From positions 1 to 64,000 of the forward strand of contig NZ_FMIZ01000004.1 in assembly GCF_900095865.1 (NCBI RefSeq): a stretch of DNA of 64,000 nucleotides. Direction: 5' to 3'. The position numbers and the translations under genes were made by a program. Positions 53,665 to 62,749 of this stretch are shown piece after piece. The stretch comes from Massilioclostridium coli (GTDB lineage Bacteria; Bacillota; Clostridia; Oscillospirales; Ruminococcaceae). The notes under the pieces were generated by a model. It searched no databases. It was given only the letters and a program-made list of their open reading frames with translations, and was not told the DNA's origin. The first letter of the stretch is position 1. Each line of letters opens with the position of its first letter.

Positions 53665-54279
53665 ATGAGTACAAGGTTCAACTTGGGTGTGGAATATGAA
53701 AATAAAAGCGATGTAAAAAGTATTATGATTGTTGGAGTGGGTGGTCAAGGCACTTTATTGGCTAGCCGTTTATTGGGAAATGTCATCCAACAAAATGGAT
53801 ATGATGTAAAGGTATCCGAAGTGCATGGGATGAGCCAGCGTGGTGGTTCGGTTGTGACTTATGTAAAATATGGGAAAGAAGTGTATTCCCCGGTGATTGA
53901 AAAAGGGGAAGCGGACTATATCCTAGCATTTGAATTATTGGAAGCAGCACGTTATCTGCCTTACTTAAAAAAAGGTGGAAAACTGATTGTGAACACCCAG
54001 CAGATTGATCCAATGCCTGTCATTACTGGCGCTGCTGTTTATCCGGAGAATTTATTGGATAAACTAAAAGCCTCAGGGGCAAATGTGATTGATGTAGATG
54101 CTTTTTCTACTGCGATGGAAGCGGGTAATCCAAAAGCTGTTAATGTAGCTTTAATTGGTACACTGGCAAAAAATTCTCAATTTACAAAAGAACAATGGGA
54201 ACAAGCTATTAAAGAAACTGTACCAGAAAAATTTTGTGAATTAAACTTAAAAGCTTTTGAACTTGCTTATGAAAAATAA
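53665..54279 (+). CDS. iorB: Indolepyruvate ferredoxin oxidoreductase, beta subunit
   Basis: 204 residues from ATG 53665 behind AAAGGAGG; the longer frame to 53605 runs inside iorA. The gamma-type domain of 2-oxoacid:ferredoxin oxidoreductases is clear: SIMIVGVGGQGTLLASRLLGNVIQQNGYDVKVSEVHGMSQRGGSVVTYVKYG, then ADYILAFELLEAARYLPYLKKGGKLIVNTQ. It partners IorA. Length is normal for IorB. The ACT-domain gene follows after 27 bases. Confidence 0.95.
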   Translation: MSTRFNLGVEYENKSDVKSIMIVGVGGQGTLLASRLLGNVIQQNGYDVKVSEVHGMSQRGGSVVTYVKYGKEVYSPVIEKGEADYILAFELLEAARYLPYLKKGGKLIVNTQQIDPMPVITGAAVYPENLLDKLKASGANVIDVDAFSTAMEAGNPKAVNVALIGTLAKNSQFTKEQWEQAIKETVPEKFCELNLKAFELAYEK

Positions 54280-54306
54280 TTCAATACAATAAAAGGAGGT
54301 TTGTCC

Positions 54307-54738
54307 ATGTATATTAAGCAGATTTCCGTTTTTTTGGAAAATAAAGTAGGTCGTCTGGTAGAAATTACGGATACCATTGCAAAAGCAGGAATTGATATTA
54401 GAGCCGTTTCCTTGGCAGATACCAGTGATTATGGTATTTTACGGGTAATTGTAGATAATCCTGATCAAGCCGAGAAGGTGATTCGGGATGCCGGTTATAC
54501 AGTAGCAATTACCAACGTGCTTGCAGTGGGAATCCAGGATAAACCAGGTACGTTTACCAAAGTATTGGCGTCGCTTTCTGAGAATGATGTGAATGTGGAC
54601 TATATGTATGCATTTACAGGAACGCATAATGGTACGGCTTATGTTATCATGAAAATGGATAATTTAGAAAAAGGGATTCAAGTACTACAAAATAATAATG
54701 CGGTTGTGTTAAGCACAGATGAAATATATCATTTATAA
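54307..54738 (+). CDS. Tandem ACT-domain protein
   Basis: 143 residues from ATG 54307, seven bases behind AAGGAGG. Two ACT folds: residues ~3-68 (IKQISVFLENKVGRLVEITDTIAKAGIDIRAVSLADTSDYGILRVIVDN) and ~72-140 (NVLAVGIQDKPGTFTKVLASLSENDVNVDYMYAFTGTHNGTAYVIMKMDN). ACT domains bind amino acids. This class is often encoded beside paaK-iorAB, where sensing of aromatic amino acids is plausible. No enzyme is fused. A terminator follows. Confidence 0.9.
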   Translation: MYIKQISVFLENKVGRLVEITDTIAKAGIDIRAVSLADTSDYGILRVIVDNPDQAEKVIRDAGYTVAITNVLAVGIQDKPGTFTKVLASLSENDVNVDYMYAFTGTHNGTAYVIMKMDNLEKGIQVLQNNNAVVLSTDEIYHL

Positions 54739-54755
54739 TATGAAATAACAAAACG

Positions 54756-54798
54756 CCTATTGTGTAATTGTAACAAATTATACAATAGGTATTTTATT
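54756..54798 (+). terminator. Intrinsic terminator of the paaK-iorAB-ACT operon
   Basis: CCTATTGTGTAATT / AATTATACAATAGG with a short loop and one mismatch, then TATTTTATTTAT. Confidence 0.85.
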
Positions 54799-55194
54799 TA
54801 TCTTTTATAAAAGAAATTGGTTTGTAGAACAGATGGAAAATAATTTTGGTATTAAAAAATTGAGACAATAGCAAAACGAAAGATTATATTGCCTAAAATA
54901 TAGATGTTTTACCAATGGCAGTGAATTTTGATAGAATTAAGCCTCTGCTTTTCGGATAAAACAAAGGAGATTGCTATATTTTTAATTGTTCATGTTTGCT
55001 AACATGGTTTTATTTAATTTTATGTTTTTTTGCAACTGTTTTAGTATAGGAATATATACTAAATGCAAAATTGAAATATCATGATTTTTAACCAATTATG
55101 ATTATCGATCAAGAAAAAATGGAAAAAGGTTAGTTTGAACGGTTTCTCAAAAATTTTGGAATAACTTAAGTATATTGTACAAGAGGAAATAACG
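54799..55194. other. Non-coding gap before the LysR gene
   Basis: About 395 bases. No gene with a ribosome site; no clear RNA fold. The LysR promoter should lie near its right end. Confidence 0.5.
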
Positions 55195-56127
55195 ATGACA
55201 TTGCAACAACTACGGTATATTATTGAAATTGTAAATAGTGGCTCGATGAGTGCAGCCTCTGAAAAATTGTTTCTTACACAGCCCAGCCTGTCCATGACAG
55301 TAAAAGAATTGGAACAAGAATTGGGGATTGAAATATTTTTACGGACAAACCGAGGAATTTCATTGACAAATGACGGAGTAGAATTTTTAGCATATGCCCG
55401 CCAAGTTGTAGAACAAGTTGACCTTTTAGAAAGTAGATATCATACAAAAAAACCTTCCCGCCGAATCTTTTCAGTATCCACCCAACACTATGCTTTTTCA
55501 GTCAACGCTTTTGTCAATCTGGTAAAAGAGTACAATCACAATGAATATGAATTTACTTTACGTGAAACCAAAACACATGAAATTATTGAGGATGTGAAAG
55601 AATTTCGCAGTGAAATAGGAGTACTCTTCTTGAGCAGCTTTAACCAAAAAGTTATTAAAAAAAACTTGCGGGAAAGTGGTTTGGTATTTCATCCCCTTTT
55701 CGAGGCAAAAGCCCATGTATTTATTAGTAAAAACAATCCACTGGCACAAAATCGTCAGGTGACATTAAAAGATTTACAAGAATATCCATGCCTTTCGTTT
55801 GAACAAGGACAGTATAATTCTGCTTATTATTCGGAAGAATTGCTTAGTAATGTATGTCATCCTAAAAATATTATGGTGAGTGATCGAGCAACTTTATTTA
55901 ATTTATTGATTGGATTAAATGGTTATACCATTTCTACTGGTATTTTAAGCGAGGATTTAAATGGAAAGGATATTGTATCTGTACCACTTAATGTTGAAGA
56001 AAGAATGACAGTAGGATATATTGTACATAAAAATATTGGATTGAGTAAAATTGCCTTATCCTATATTGAAAAGTTACAACACTATATTTTTCAACAATTA
56101 AACGAAAAAATGAAGAAACTCTGGTAA
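55195..56127 (+). CDS. LysR-family transcriptional regulator
   Basis: 310 residues, ATG after AGAGGAAATAACG. The N-terminal helix-turn-helix is textbook: MTLQQLRYIIEIVNSGSMSAASEKLFLTQPSLSMTVKELEQELGIEIFLRTNRGISLTNDGVEFLAYARQVVEQ. The remainder is a two-lobed effector domain (AHVFISKNNPLAQNRQVTLKDLQEYPCLSFEQG). These usually activate a divergent or nearby gene on binding a metabolite. No metabolic gene is divergent here, so the target is unknown. It is monocistronic. Confidence 0.9.
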   Translation: MTLQQLRYIIEIVNSGSMSAASEKLFLTQPSLSMTVKELEQELGIEIFLRTNRGISLTNDGVEFLAYARQVVEQVDLLESRYHTKKPSRRIFSVSTQHYAFSVNAFVNLVKEYNHNEYEFTLRETKTHEIIEDVKEFRSEIGVLFLSSFNQKVIKKNLRESGLVFHPLFEAKAHVFISKNNPLAQNRQVTLKDLQEYPCLSFEQGQYNSAYYSEELLSNVCHPKNIMVSDRATLFNLLIGLNGYTISTGILSEDLNGKDIVSVPLNVEERMTVGYIVHKNIGLSKIALSYIEKLQHYIFQQLNEKMKKLW

Positions 56128-56306
56128 AAAAATTATCATGTATCATTTTTTATGATGGTTGTTACAATATTTTGTGATTTTAGAAAAGATATTGATTTAT
56201 ATGGGAAATAATGCTATTATGAAAAATAAATAAAGGTATTTTGATCAATATAGAAGATAATAGTACTACTTTTGATCCAAAGAGAAGAAAAAAGGAGAGA
56301 AAGAAT

Positions 56307-57380
56307 ATGGCATCCAACATTATAAAAATTATGGAGCCAATAATTTATCAGCTGAGAGAAAATCCAATCCATATGATTCGAAATATCCAACGGATGAAAC
56401 AATATAAAAAGAAACATAAAAATCAGTTGATAAATAAAGAGCATACCATGTTAGAAGAGGTATGTTTTGATCCACAGGAAAATATTACAGTCTATTTAGA
56501 TTTTTTATGTGAAAAAATTTTTCCTTTAAATACAGCTAAAAAACCACTACAAAAACGGATACAGGGTGCAAAATTACATCAACATAACCATGAATTTTTT
56601 GAGATGTTTTATCTATATTCAGGAGGATGTACCTGTTGTTTAGGAGATCGGGAGATAGAACTTCAACCAGGATCTATTTGGATTTTAAATACAAAACTAC
56701 CTCATAGCATCGTATTACATGATAATAGTACCAATTTAATTAATATATTAGTGCGGAGCTCTAGTTTTTCTCATACACTAATGGAGTTATTGAAACCGGA
56801 TAATTGTTTTTATCATTTTTTTGTAAATGATGTTTTTGGGGAAGAAACAACAGCCGATTATATGTCGTTTCAATTAGAACCAGATTCTATGTCAGAAATT
56901 TATTTAAGTCAGATTTTAAAGGAATATCTGCAACAAGAAAAAGCATCTCAAACCATTATGTTGTATTTGTTTTGCTGTTTATTGGTGGAACTATCCCGCT
57001 TATATGAACAGCAAATTACAATAAAAGCAAAAGATAAATTGAGTTTATGCGATATTCTTGGATATATGAAAGAAAACTATACTTCAGTGACATTACAGGA
57101 TTTATCAGAGCATTTTCATTATTCCTCCCATTATATTTCCGAGTTATTATTACAGTATACTGGAAAACGTTTTTTAAAAATTAAAAATGAGTTATGTTTG
57201 AAAAAGGCAAAAGAAATGCTTGCAAATACTGATTTATCTATTGATCATATCGCTATGACAGTAGGATATGAATACCGAAGTAGTTTTGATGCAACTTTTA
57301 AAAAAGAATTTCATATTACTCCAAAACAATATCGGAAGCAATTAGATGAAATTATAATACATAATAATAAAGCAGAATAA
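56307..57380 (+). CDS. AraC-family transcriptional regulator
   Basis: 357 residues from ATG 56307 behind AAAGGAGAG. Residues ~85-165 form a cupin-like sensor (KLHQHNHEFFEMFYLYSGGCTCCLGDREIELQPGSIWILNTKLPHSI). The C-terminus has two helix-turn-helix units: SLCDILGYMKENYTSVTLQDLSEHFHYSSHYISELLLQYTGKRF, and LSIDHIAMTVGYEYRSSFDATFKKEFHITPKQYRKQL. It is the same general type as the regulator at 35564. No sugar gene adjoins it. The ligand is unknown. Confidence 0.88.
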   Translation: MASNIIKIMEPIIYQLRENPIHMIRNIQRMKQYKKKHKNQLINKEHTMLEEVCFDPQENITVYLDFLCEKIFPLNTAKKPLQKRIQGAKLHQHNHEFFEMFYLYSGGCTCCLGDREIELQPGSIWILNTKLPHSIVLHDNSTNLINILVRSSSFSHTLMELLKPDNCFYHFFVNDVFGEETTADYMSFQLEPDSMSEIYLSQILKEYLQQEKASQTIMLYLFCCLLVELSRLYEQQITIKAKDKLSLCDILGYMKENYTSVTLQDLSEHFHYSSHYISELLLQYTGKRFLKIKNELCLKKAKEMLANTDLSIDHIAMTVGYEYRSSFDATFKKEFHITPKQYRKQLDEIIIHNNKAE

Positions 57381-57498
57381 AAATATCTTTTGTTGTTTGA
57401 TTTAAAGATGTAGGGGATACTATAATATTAACTTTTTTGTATTATTGTTATATAATTAAAAAAATATAAAAATATGACAAGAAAACATTAAAATAATA

Positions 57499-57527
57499 TT
57501 GTGAAACGGTTTGGATTGTGGTATACT
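57499..57527 (+). promoter_or_regulatory. Predicted promoter of the TrkH/KtrB gene
   Basis: TTGTGA (57499-57504), 17-base spacer, TATACT (57522-57527). No c-di-AMP riboswitch-like structure is seen in the short leader. Confidence 0.5.
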
Positions 57528-57573
57528 TTTAGACGTTCTTTGAAAGTCTTGCTAAGAGAATAGAATCAATACA

Positions 57574-58959
57574 ATGGAGATGAATACTTTGCTGGATTTA
57601 ACGCCTAAGCGCAATCGTCATACAATTGCTCCAGTACGGATTATTTGTTTTAGTTTTTTATTAATTATTCTTGTAGGAACAATTTTATTAACCCTTCCCA
57701 TATCTTCAAAAGCGGGAACGGTTACTTCTCCTTTAAACTGCTTATTCACTGCAACTTCAGCTACTTGTGTAACAGGATTAGTTGTATATGATACGTTTAC
57801 CCAGTGGACACCATTTGGGCAAGGGGTTATTTTGGTACTCATCCAGTTGGGTGGATTAGGGTTAGTAAGTTTTACGACATTTTTTACTCTTTCTATCCGT
57901 GGAAAATTAGGGCTACGTGATTTGCGGATAGCTGGGGAACATATGAATTTTGGCAGCTTAGATGGGATTCAAAGTGTTATGAATACCATTATTCGTGTAA
58001 CCCTTTTATGTGAAGGCATTGGCGCTATTTTATTAATGTTCCGTTTTATTCCCATGTTTGGATTAGAAGGTATTTTTGTTTCTGTCTTTATGGCGGTTTC
58101 AGCTTATTGTAATGCTGGTTTTGATTTGTTAGGACAATTAGAGCCTGGAGCTAATTTAACAGTAATAGCGGACGATTGGTTTGTGCAGCTAGTATTAGCG
58201 GCTTTAATTATCGTGGGTGGCTTAGGTTTTATTGTTTTCCATGATATTTTTACTTCTAGAAGGCACCATGAAAAAGTGCATAACTTAATGTTACATTCTA
58301 AGATAGTGTTAATTACGACAGGGCTATTATTATTGATAGGAACTGTATTAATTTTTATTTTAGAATATAATCATACCTTAAGTGGAAAACCATTGTGGGA
58401 AAAAGCTGTGAATTCGTTTTTCAGTTCTACAACCGCCCGTACAGCAGGATTTAATGTAATTAATTATGGCGAGGCTGTCCCTTTAACTAAAATGCTAACC
58501 TGTGTATTGATGTTTATTGGAGCGTCCCCAGGTGGTACAGGGGGTGGTGTAAAAACATCTACTCTATTTGTATTGTTAATGACAGTATACAGTGTGATGA
58601 GGGGGTTTGAGGACACCACGACATTTAAGCGCCGTGTAGGGCGTTCCACCATTTATAAAGCGATTGCTTTGGTGTTTTTTTCTATTATGCTATTGACTAT
58701 TTCTACAATATTATTGATGATTTTCGATAGTGATCAAAGTGGATTAAATTTATTATTTGAGACTACATCAGCCTTTTCTACCACTGGATTAAGTGCAATT
58801 GGTTCTGGAAATCTTTCGGCACCGTCTAAAATTGTTTTAATTTTATTGATGTATATTGGAAGGGTAGGACCCATTTCATTTATTTTAACATTAAATAGTA
58901 CCTATGGTTCTAAAGGTAAAAATATGACTTTACCAGAAGGAAAAGTGATGGTAGGGTAA
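57574..58959 (+). CDS. TrkH/KtrB-type potassium transporter subunit
   Basis: 461 residues if ATG 57574 is used; TTG 57589, nine bases after GGAG, is a possible start giving 456. About ten membrane helices. The four-fold pore pattern is visible: FTATSATCVTGLVV, SVFMAVSAYCNAGFD, NSFFSSTTARTAGFN, and FETTSAFSTTGLSAI. SPGGTGGGVKTST and the final YIGRVGPISFIL are family marks. It is the K+-conducting subunit of a Ktr/Trk system, which needs a cytosolic TrkA/KtrA ring. No such gene is in the window. A terminator follows. Confidence 0.92.
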   Translation: MEMNTLLDLTPKRNRHTIAPVRIICFSFLLIILVGTILLTLPISSKAGTVTSPLNCLFTATSATCVTGLVVYDTFTQWTPFGQGVILVLIQLGGLGLVSFTTFFTLSIRGKLGLRDLRIAGEHMNFGSLDGIQSVMNTIIRVTLLCEGIGAILLMFRFIPMFGLEGIFVSVFMAVSAYCNAGFDLLGQLEPGANLTVIADDWFVQLVLAALIIVGGLGFIVFHDIFTSRRHHEKVHNLMLHSKIVLITTGLLLLIGTVLIFILEYNHTLSGKPLWEKAVNSFFSSTTARTAGFNVINYGEAVPLTKMLTCVLMFIGASPGGTGGGVKTSTLFVLLMTVYSVMRGFEDTTTFKRRVGRSTIYKAIALVFFSIMLLTISTILLMIFDSDQSGLNLLFETTSAFSTTGLSAIGSGNLSAPSKIVLILLMYIGRVGPISFILTLNSTYGSKGKNMTLPEGKVMVG

Positions 58960-58971
58960 CTTCTATTGTAT

Positions 58972-59017
58972 AAAACTGCTTAAATCCCGAAATTTTTTTG
59001 GATTTAAGCAGTTTTTT
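58972..59017 (+). terminator. Intrinsic terminator of the TrkH/KtrB gene
   Basis: AAACTGCTTAAATCC / GGATTTAAGCAGTTT with a 12-base loop, then TTT. Confidence 0.9.
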
Positions 59018-59048
59018 GATTAATTAGATTGATTTTTATAATAATTTG

Positions 59049-59077
59049 TTGACAATTAACAAATATTCCGATATAAT
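59049..59077 (+). promoter_or_regulatory. Consensus promoter of the small membrane protein
   Basis: TTGACA (59049-59054), 17-base spacer, TATAAT (59072-59077): perfect consensus elements, 84 bases before the ATG. Confidence 0.75.
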
Positions 59078-59160
59078 GATAGATAATTAGAAAATAGAAA
59101 AAATAATCCAAATATAACGGAAGAATAACATATTATTTGGTAATAAAAGGAGAATGAAAT

Positions 59161-59538
59161 ATGCAAAACGGTTTTTCACAACCACCTTACCCAAATCCCA
59201 ATATGCCACCATACTATCCACCTCAACCGCCACGTAAATCCAGTGGAAAATCAATCGCTTCTTTAGTGTTGGGAATCATTTCAGATGCATTATTGGTAAT
59301 TACTTGTTGTGTTTTCCCTTGGATTTCATTAATATGCTCTATTATTGGTATTATTTTAGGGATGTTAGGGAAAAAAGAAAATTCGAATGGAGTTGCAATT
59401 GCCGGATTAATCACCAATATTATTGCATTGGTTTTATCTATTGCAATGGTATTTTTGGTTATTTTAGTTTATATTGGTATCTTGGATACTTCTGGATGGT
59501 ACTATAATTATTCTTTCTATAGTCCATTTATTCAATAA
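59161..59538 (+). CDS. Small proline-rich membrane protein, DUF4190-like
   Basis: 125 residues, ATG after AAAAGGAGAATGAA. The first ~25 residues are Pro/Tyr-rich (PPYPNPNMPPYYPPQPP), followed by SIASLVLGIISDALLVITCC and GIILGMLGKKENSNGVAIAGLITNIIALVLSIAMVFL. The pattern of a Pro-rich lead, S-x-A-S-L-V-L-G, and G-x-A-I-A-G-L-I-x-x-I is that of DUF4190-type membrane proteins. Their function is unknown. It has its own consensus promoter and terminator, so it is probably well expressed. Confidence 0.75.
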   Translation: MQNGFSQPPYPNPNMPPYYPPQPPRKSSGKSIASLVLGIISDALLVITCCVFPWISLICSIIGIILGMLGKKENSNGVAIAGLITNIIALVLSIAMVFLVILVYIGILDTSGWYYNYSFYSPFIQ

Positions 59539-59551
59539 TGAGGAATTAGAT

Positions 59552-59584
59552 AAAGACCTGTAGTAAATTACTACAGGTCTTTTA
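59552..59584 (+). terminator. Intrinsic terminator of the DUF4190-like gene
   Basis: AAGACCTGTAGTAA / TTACTACAGGTCTT, near-perfect with a very small loop, then TTATTATG. Confidence 0.88.
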
Positions 59585-59610
59585 TTATGTCGGAAATTGA
59601 AGCCATATTA

Positions 59611-59639
59611 TTGACAATAGATAGAAAAATAGATATATT
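59611..59639 (+). promoter_or_regulatory. Predicted promoter of the TIR gene
   Basis: TTGACA (59611-59616), 17-base spacer, TATATT (59634-59639), about 70 bases before the ATG. The gene is therefore likely expressed without induction. Confidence 0.65.
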
Positions 59640-59707
59640 AAATAATGGAAAATAATATAATAATGATGGCATAAATTGAAACTTTATTTAGCTCAGGAGG
59701 AAAAATA

Positions 59708-61615
59708 ATGGAGATTTTAAAATGTAAAATGTGTGGAGGAGATATCCAAGTAGAAGGAAACCAAGGATTTGGAACCTGTGAATACTGTGGAACCACCATG
59801 ACTTTACCAAAAATAGATAGCGAACAACAGGCCAACCAGTTTAATCGCGGAAATCATTTTAGAAGGAATGGAGAATTCGATCGTGCCTACCAAGTATATG
59901 AACGTATCATAGAGCAGAATCCTACTAATGCGGAAGCTCATTGGTGCTTAGCATTGAGCAGATATGGGATTGAATATGTAGAAGACCCAACCAGCCATGA
60001 GAGAATACCAACTTTTCACAGAATGAGCTATGACCTGATCATGAATGATGCTGATTATCAGGCGGCATTACAGTATTCAGAAGGGATAACCCGTTCGTTA
60101 TATGAAAAAGAGGGGAATCGGATAGCGGAAATCCAGAAAGGGATGCTGGCGATATCACAGCAGGAAGATCCATATGATGTATTTATTTGTTATAAAGAAA
60201 CGGATGAGAAAGGAGAAAGGACGCAGGACAGTGTGATAGCCCAGGATATCTACTACCAATTGGTAAATGAAGGGTATAAAGTGTTTTTCTCACGGATTAC
60301 ATTAGAAGGAAAATTGGGACAAAAATATGAGCCCTATATTTTTGCAGCATTAAACAGTGCAAAAACAATGCTGGTAGTGGGAACAAAACCAGAGTATTAT
60401 AATGCAGTATGGGTAAAAAATGAATGGGGTAGATACCTACAATTGATGAAAAAAGATAAAAATCGGTTAATAATTCCATGCTATCGAGATATGGATCCAT
60501 ATGACTTGCCAGAGGAACTATCTTATTTCCAAAGCCAGAATATGGGGAAAATAGGATTTATACAAGATTTAATTCATGGGATAAAAAAGATATTATCCGA
60601 CAAACAGGAACCTGTCCAAGCAACAGTACAGCAGGCTGTATCTGTCCAGAATACGGTGAATGACCAATTGCGAAATATTGTGGCATTGGGTTTCATGGAT
60701 TTAGAACAGGGGAAAAATGAGTCCGCAGAACAAACTTTTCGAGACGCATTGAAAATGGATATGAAATGTGCTGAAGCATATTTGGGATTATATATTGTAA
60801 CCCATAGCAAAGGGCATAAAAATTTGCAAGGAGAGTTAAACTCATATGCATCCAAAATGAAACGGTATGCTCCACAAATGACAGAATTTGAAAAAGAACT
60901 GTTTCAAGATGAAATGCAGTTGAAAATTGTACAGTCATACCTTTATATGAAGGACAACGATCGTATTAAAACAATTCTACAGATACAACCGGATATTTTA
61001 GAATCCAGAATATATGAACCAACAGCCCATTATCCGTTGTTGACCTGGGCCATTTTAGAAAAAGATATGGAAATGGTGGCCGTCTTATTAGAAAATGGAG
61101 CAAATCCAAATGGAGAGAGAATTTGTACAACAGATTATGCCGAAGTACATATTAGCCCGTTAGGGGATGCTATTTGGAATGAACCAAATGTAGAGATTGT
61201 AAGGTTGCTATTGCAATATGGAGCGGATGCCAATGGATATAGAGTATATCAAAAAGACAATGAGTATGCTGTATACAGTTTACTATCCGATGCCATTTGG
61301 AATGCACATAATATAGAGATGGTACAGCTATTGCTACAACATGGCGCAAACCCCAATTTTATGTATCAAAGCCATAATGAAGATGGAACAGTAGATGAAT
61401 ATACTATGTTATCCGATGCCATTATTTATGCACAAAATATGGATATGGTGCAATTATTGTTGCAATATGGAGCCTCTTTAGATACTGAAATTACAGTGGA
61501 AAGAAGAAAAAAACCAATCCGGAAATTTCCATTCCGCCGTTTAATGAAAACGACCATATCCCCTGACTTTTTAAGACAGTTAAAAACTATTGGTTGGAAA
61601 GAGGGATGGTTTTAA
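59708..61615 (+). CDS. Zinc-ribbon / TPR / TIR / ankyrin-repeat protein
   Basis: 635 residues, ATG behind CAGGAGG. Order: zinc ribbon (C6-x2-C9...C24-x2-C27), TPR-like helices (~45-105), TIR domain (~156-290), TPR-like helices (~325-370), ankyrin repeats (~440-600). The TIR starts YDVFICYKETDEKGERTQDSVIAQDIYYQL and continues GYKVFFSRITLEGKLGQKYEPYIFAALNSAKTMLVVGTK. Glu ~208 in YEPYI stands where TIR NADases have the catalytic Glu. Ankyrin units read MEMVAVLLENGANPNG, VEIVRLLLQYGADANG and IEMVQLLLQHGANPN. Bacterial TIR proteins often cleave NAD+ in phage defence, or act as sensors. No partner such as Thoeris ThsA is adjacent. No signal peptide is seen, so it is cytosolic. Confidence 0.88.
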   Translation: MEILKCKMCGGDIQVEGNQGFGTCEYCGTTMTLPKIDSEQQANQFNRGNHFRRNGEFDRAYQVYERIIEQNPTNAEAHWCLALSRYGIEYVEDPTSHERIPTFHRMSYDLIMNDADYQAALQYSEGITRSLYEKEGNRIAEIQKGMLAISQQEDPYDVFICYKETDEKGERTQDSVIAQDIYYQLVNEGYKVFFSRITLEGKLGQKYEPYIFAALNSAKTMLVVGTKPEYYNAVWVKNEWGRYLQLMKKDKNRLIIPCYRDMDPYDLPEELSYFQSQNMGKIGFIQDLIHGIKKILSDKQEPVQATVQQAVSVQNTVNDQLRNIVALGFMDLEQGKNESAEQTFRDALKMDMKCAEAYLGLYIVTHSKGHKNLQGELNSYASKMKRYAPQMTEFEKELFQDEMQLKIVQSYLYMKDNDRIKTILQIQPDILESRIYEPTAHYPLLTWAILEKDMEMVAVLLENGANPNGERICTTDYAEVHISPLGDAIWNEPNVEIVRLLLQYGADANGYRVYQKDNEYAVYSLLSDAIWNAHNIEMVQLLLQHGANPNFMYQSHNEDGTVDEYTMLSDAIIYAQNMDMVQLLLQYGASLDTEITVERRKKPIRKFPFRRLMKTTISPDFLRQLKTIGWKEGWF

Positions 61616-61618
61616 TCT

Positions 61619-62041
61619 CTAAAAGTAAAAATACTGTAAATACCAGCTGGTATTTCGGAGAATAAAAAAAGCAATTAAACTGATCATAAACAGTACAGCA
61701 TACCACCAGTGAAATTTTATTTTAATCGGTTTATCTGCAAAGAAAATAGAATGGATGGTAAACCAAATAAGAAATAATAACCCTATAACAATCCACAGGA
61801 AAAAGTAAGGATTGTATCGAAAGGCTTGTAATAAATCCAACTGTATGATACAATCGAACATACGGGTTAATCCACAGGACCAGCAAGCTAATCCAGTGGT
61901 GTTTTTTATGATACAACCTTCTGATAGTCCCATCCATTGGGTGGGATACCATTGGAAGTGATGGAATAAAAACCAGCCAACGAACAATACGGTCCAGATA
62001 CCGATACATAAAATACGTTTTGTTTTATGGGAAAGTGTCAA
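61619..62041 (-). CDS. DUF2752 membrane protein
   Basis: 140 residues from TTG 62041, eight bases behind AAGGAAGGG; TTG 62071 would give 150 without a site. Core: HHFQWYPTQWMGLSEGCIIKNTTGLACWSCGLTRMFDCIIQLDLLQAFRYNPYFFLWIVIGLLFLIW. The C-x-x-CGLTR motif followed by A-F-x-x-NP is diagnostic of DUF2752, small membrane proteins of unknown function found across Bacteria. Three to four membrane helices. It converges on the TIR gene with 3 bases between, and is divergent from the next gene. Confidence 0.82.
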   Translation of the reverse strand: MTLSHKTKRILCIGIWTVLFVGWFLFHHFQWYPTQWMGLSEGCIIKNTTGLACWSCGLTRMFDCIIQLDLLQAFRYNPYFFLWIVIGLLFLIWFTIHSIFFADKPIKIKFHWWYAVLFMISLIAFFILRNTSWYLQYFYF

Positions 62042-62085
62042 TGGAAAATCCCTTCCTTTCAAAAATCTCAAATAGGGGTGTTATG

Positions 62086-62739
62086 ATGGAACGACAAGAA
62101 AAAATTTTTCAGCATGTGACCAAATATCTCACCATTGGTTTTATCCTTTTCGGACTAGTGATGACGATATACAATCTATTTTATTCTACACCATACTATA
62201 TAGCTTTAAGTGCGGCATCTATTTTGTTCGCATTTATCCCTGCTGTGGTGTACAAGATATTCCGATTAAAACCAGTATACTCGTTAACTTTTTTATCCGA
62301 TTTATTTTGCATTTTAGCCTTTACCATAGGGATGGTATTTCATGGTTATACAACCCTTCCCGGCTTTGATAAATTTGTGCACACATTATCAGGGGTATTT
62401 TTTGCCTTGGTAGGGTTAGGCCTTTATTATCTGTTAAAGCCAGATCGAACAATGCAAAAATCCGATGGACCACAAGCAATTGTGTTTAGTGTCTCGTTTG
62501 CTATGTTAATTGCGGTAGTATGGGAAATTTTTGAGTACGCAATTAATTTAGTGTTGCATAATGACCCGCAAAAAGTGTTAAATACTGGTGTAAATGATAC
62601 GATGCTGGATATGATTGTGTGTTTGATTGGCGCACTGTTTTTGGCTATCTGTATGTATTTTTATTATCAAAAAGGAAAAAAAGAGTTTTTTATGCGAACC
62701 TTTGAAATCTTTTGTATTAAGAATATTCAGAGAAAATAA
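62086..62739 (+). CDS. Membrane protein, YjdF/DUF2238-like
   Basis: 217 residues from ATG 62086 (or 62083), behind AGGGGTG; the upstream ATG 62020 is in the divergent gene. Six or so membrane helices. GMVFHGYTTLPGFDKFVHTLSGVFFALVGLGLYYLL, then VVWEIFEYAINLVLHNDPQKVLNTGVNDTMLDMIVCLIGALFLAI. The D-K-x-x-H, W-E-I-x-E-Y and D-T-x-x-D-M-I-x-x-L-x-G-A motifs define the YjdF/DUF2238 family. Function is unknown. Conserved acidic and His residues within helices may bind metal. A terminator follows at once. Confidence 0.82.
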   Translation: MERQEKIFQHVTKYLTIGFILFGLVMTIYNLFYSTPYYIALSAASILFAFIPAVVYKIFRLKPVYSLTFLSDLFCILAFTIGMVFHGYTTLPGFDKFVHTLSGVFFALVGLGLYYLLKPDRTMQKSDGPQAIVFSVSFAMLIAVVWEIFEYAINLVLHNDPQKVLNTGVNDTMLDMIVCLIGALFLAICMYFYYQKGKKEFFMRTFEIFCIKNIQRK

Positions 62740-62749
62740 TTTATTTTTT

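Noticed and set aside
57381-57573. c-di-AMP (ydaO-type) riboswitch before the K+ transporter
   Set aside because: The leader between promoter and start is under 50 bases and lacks the conserved elements.
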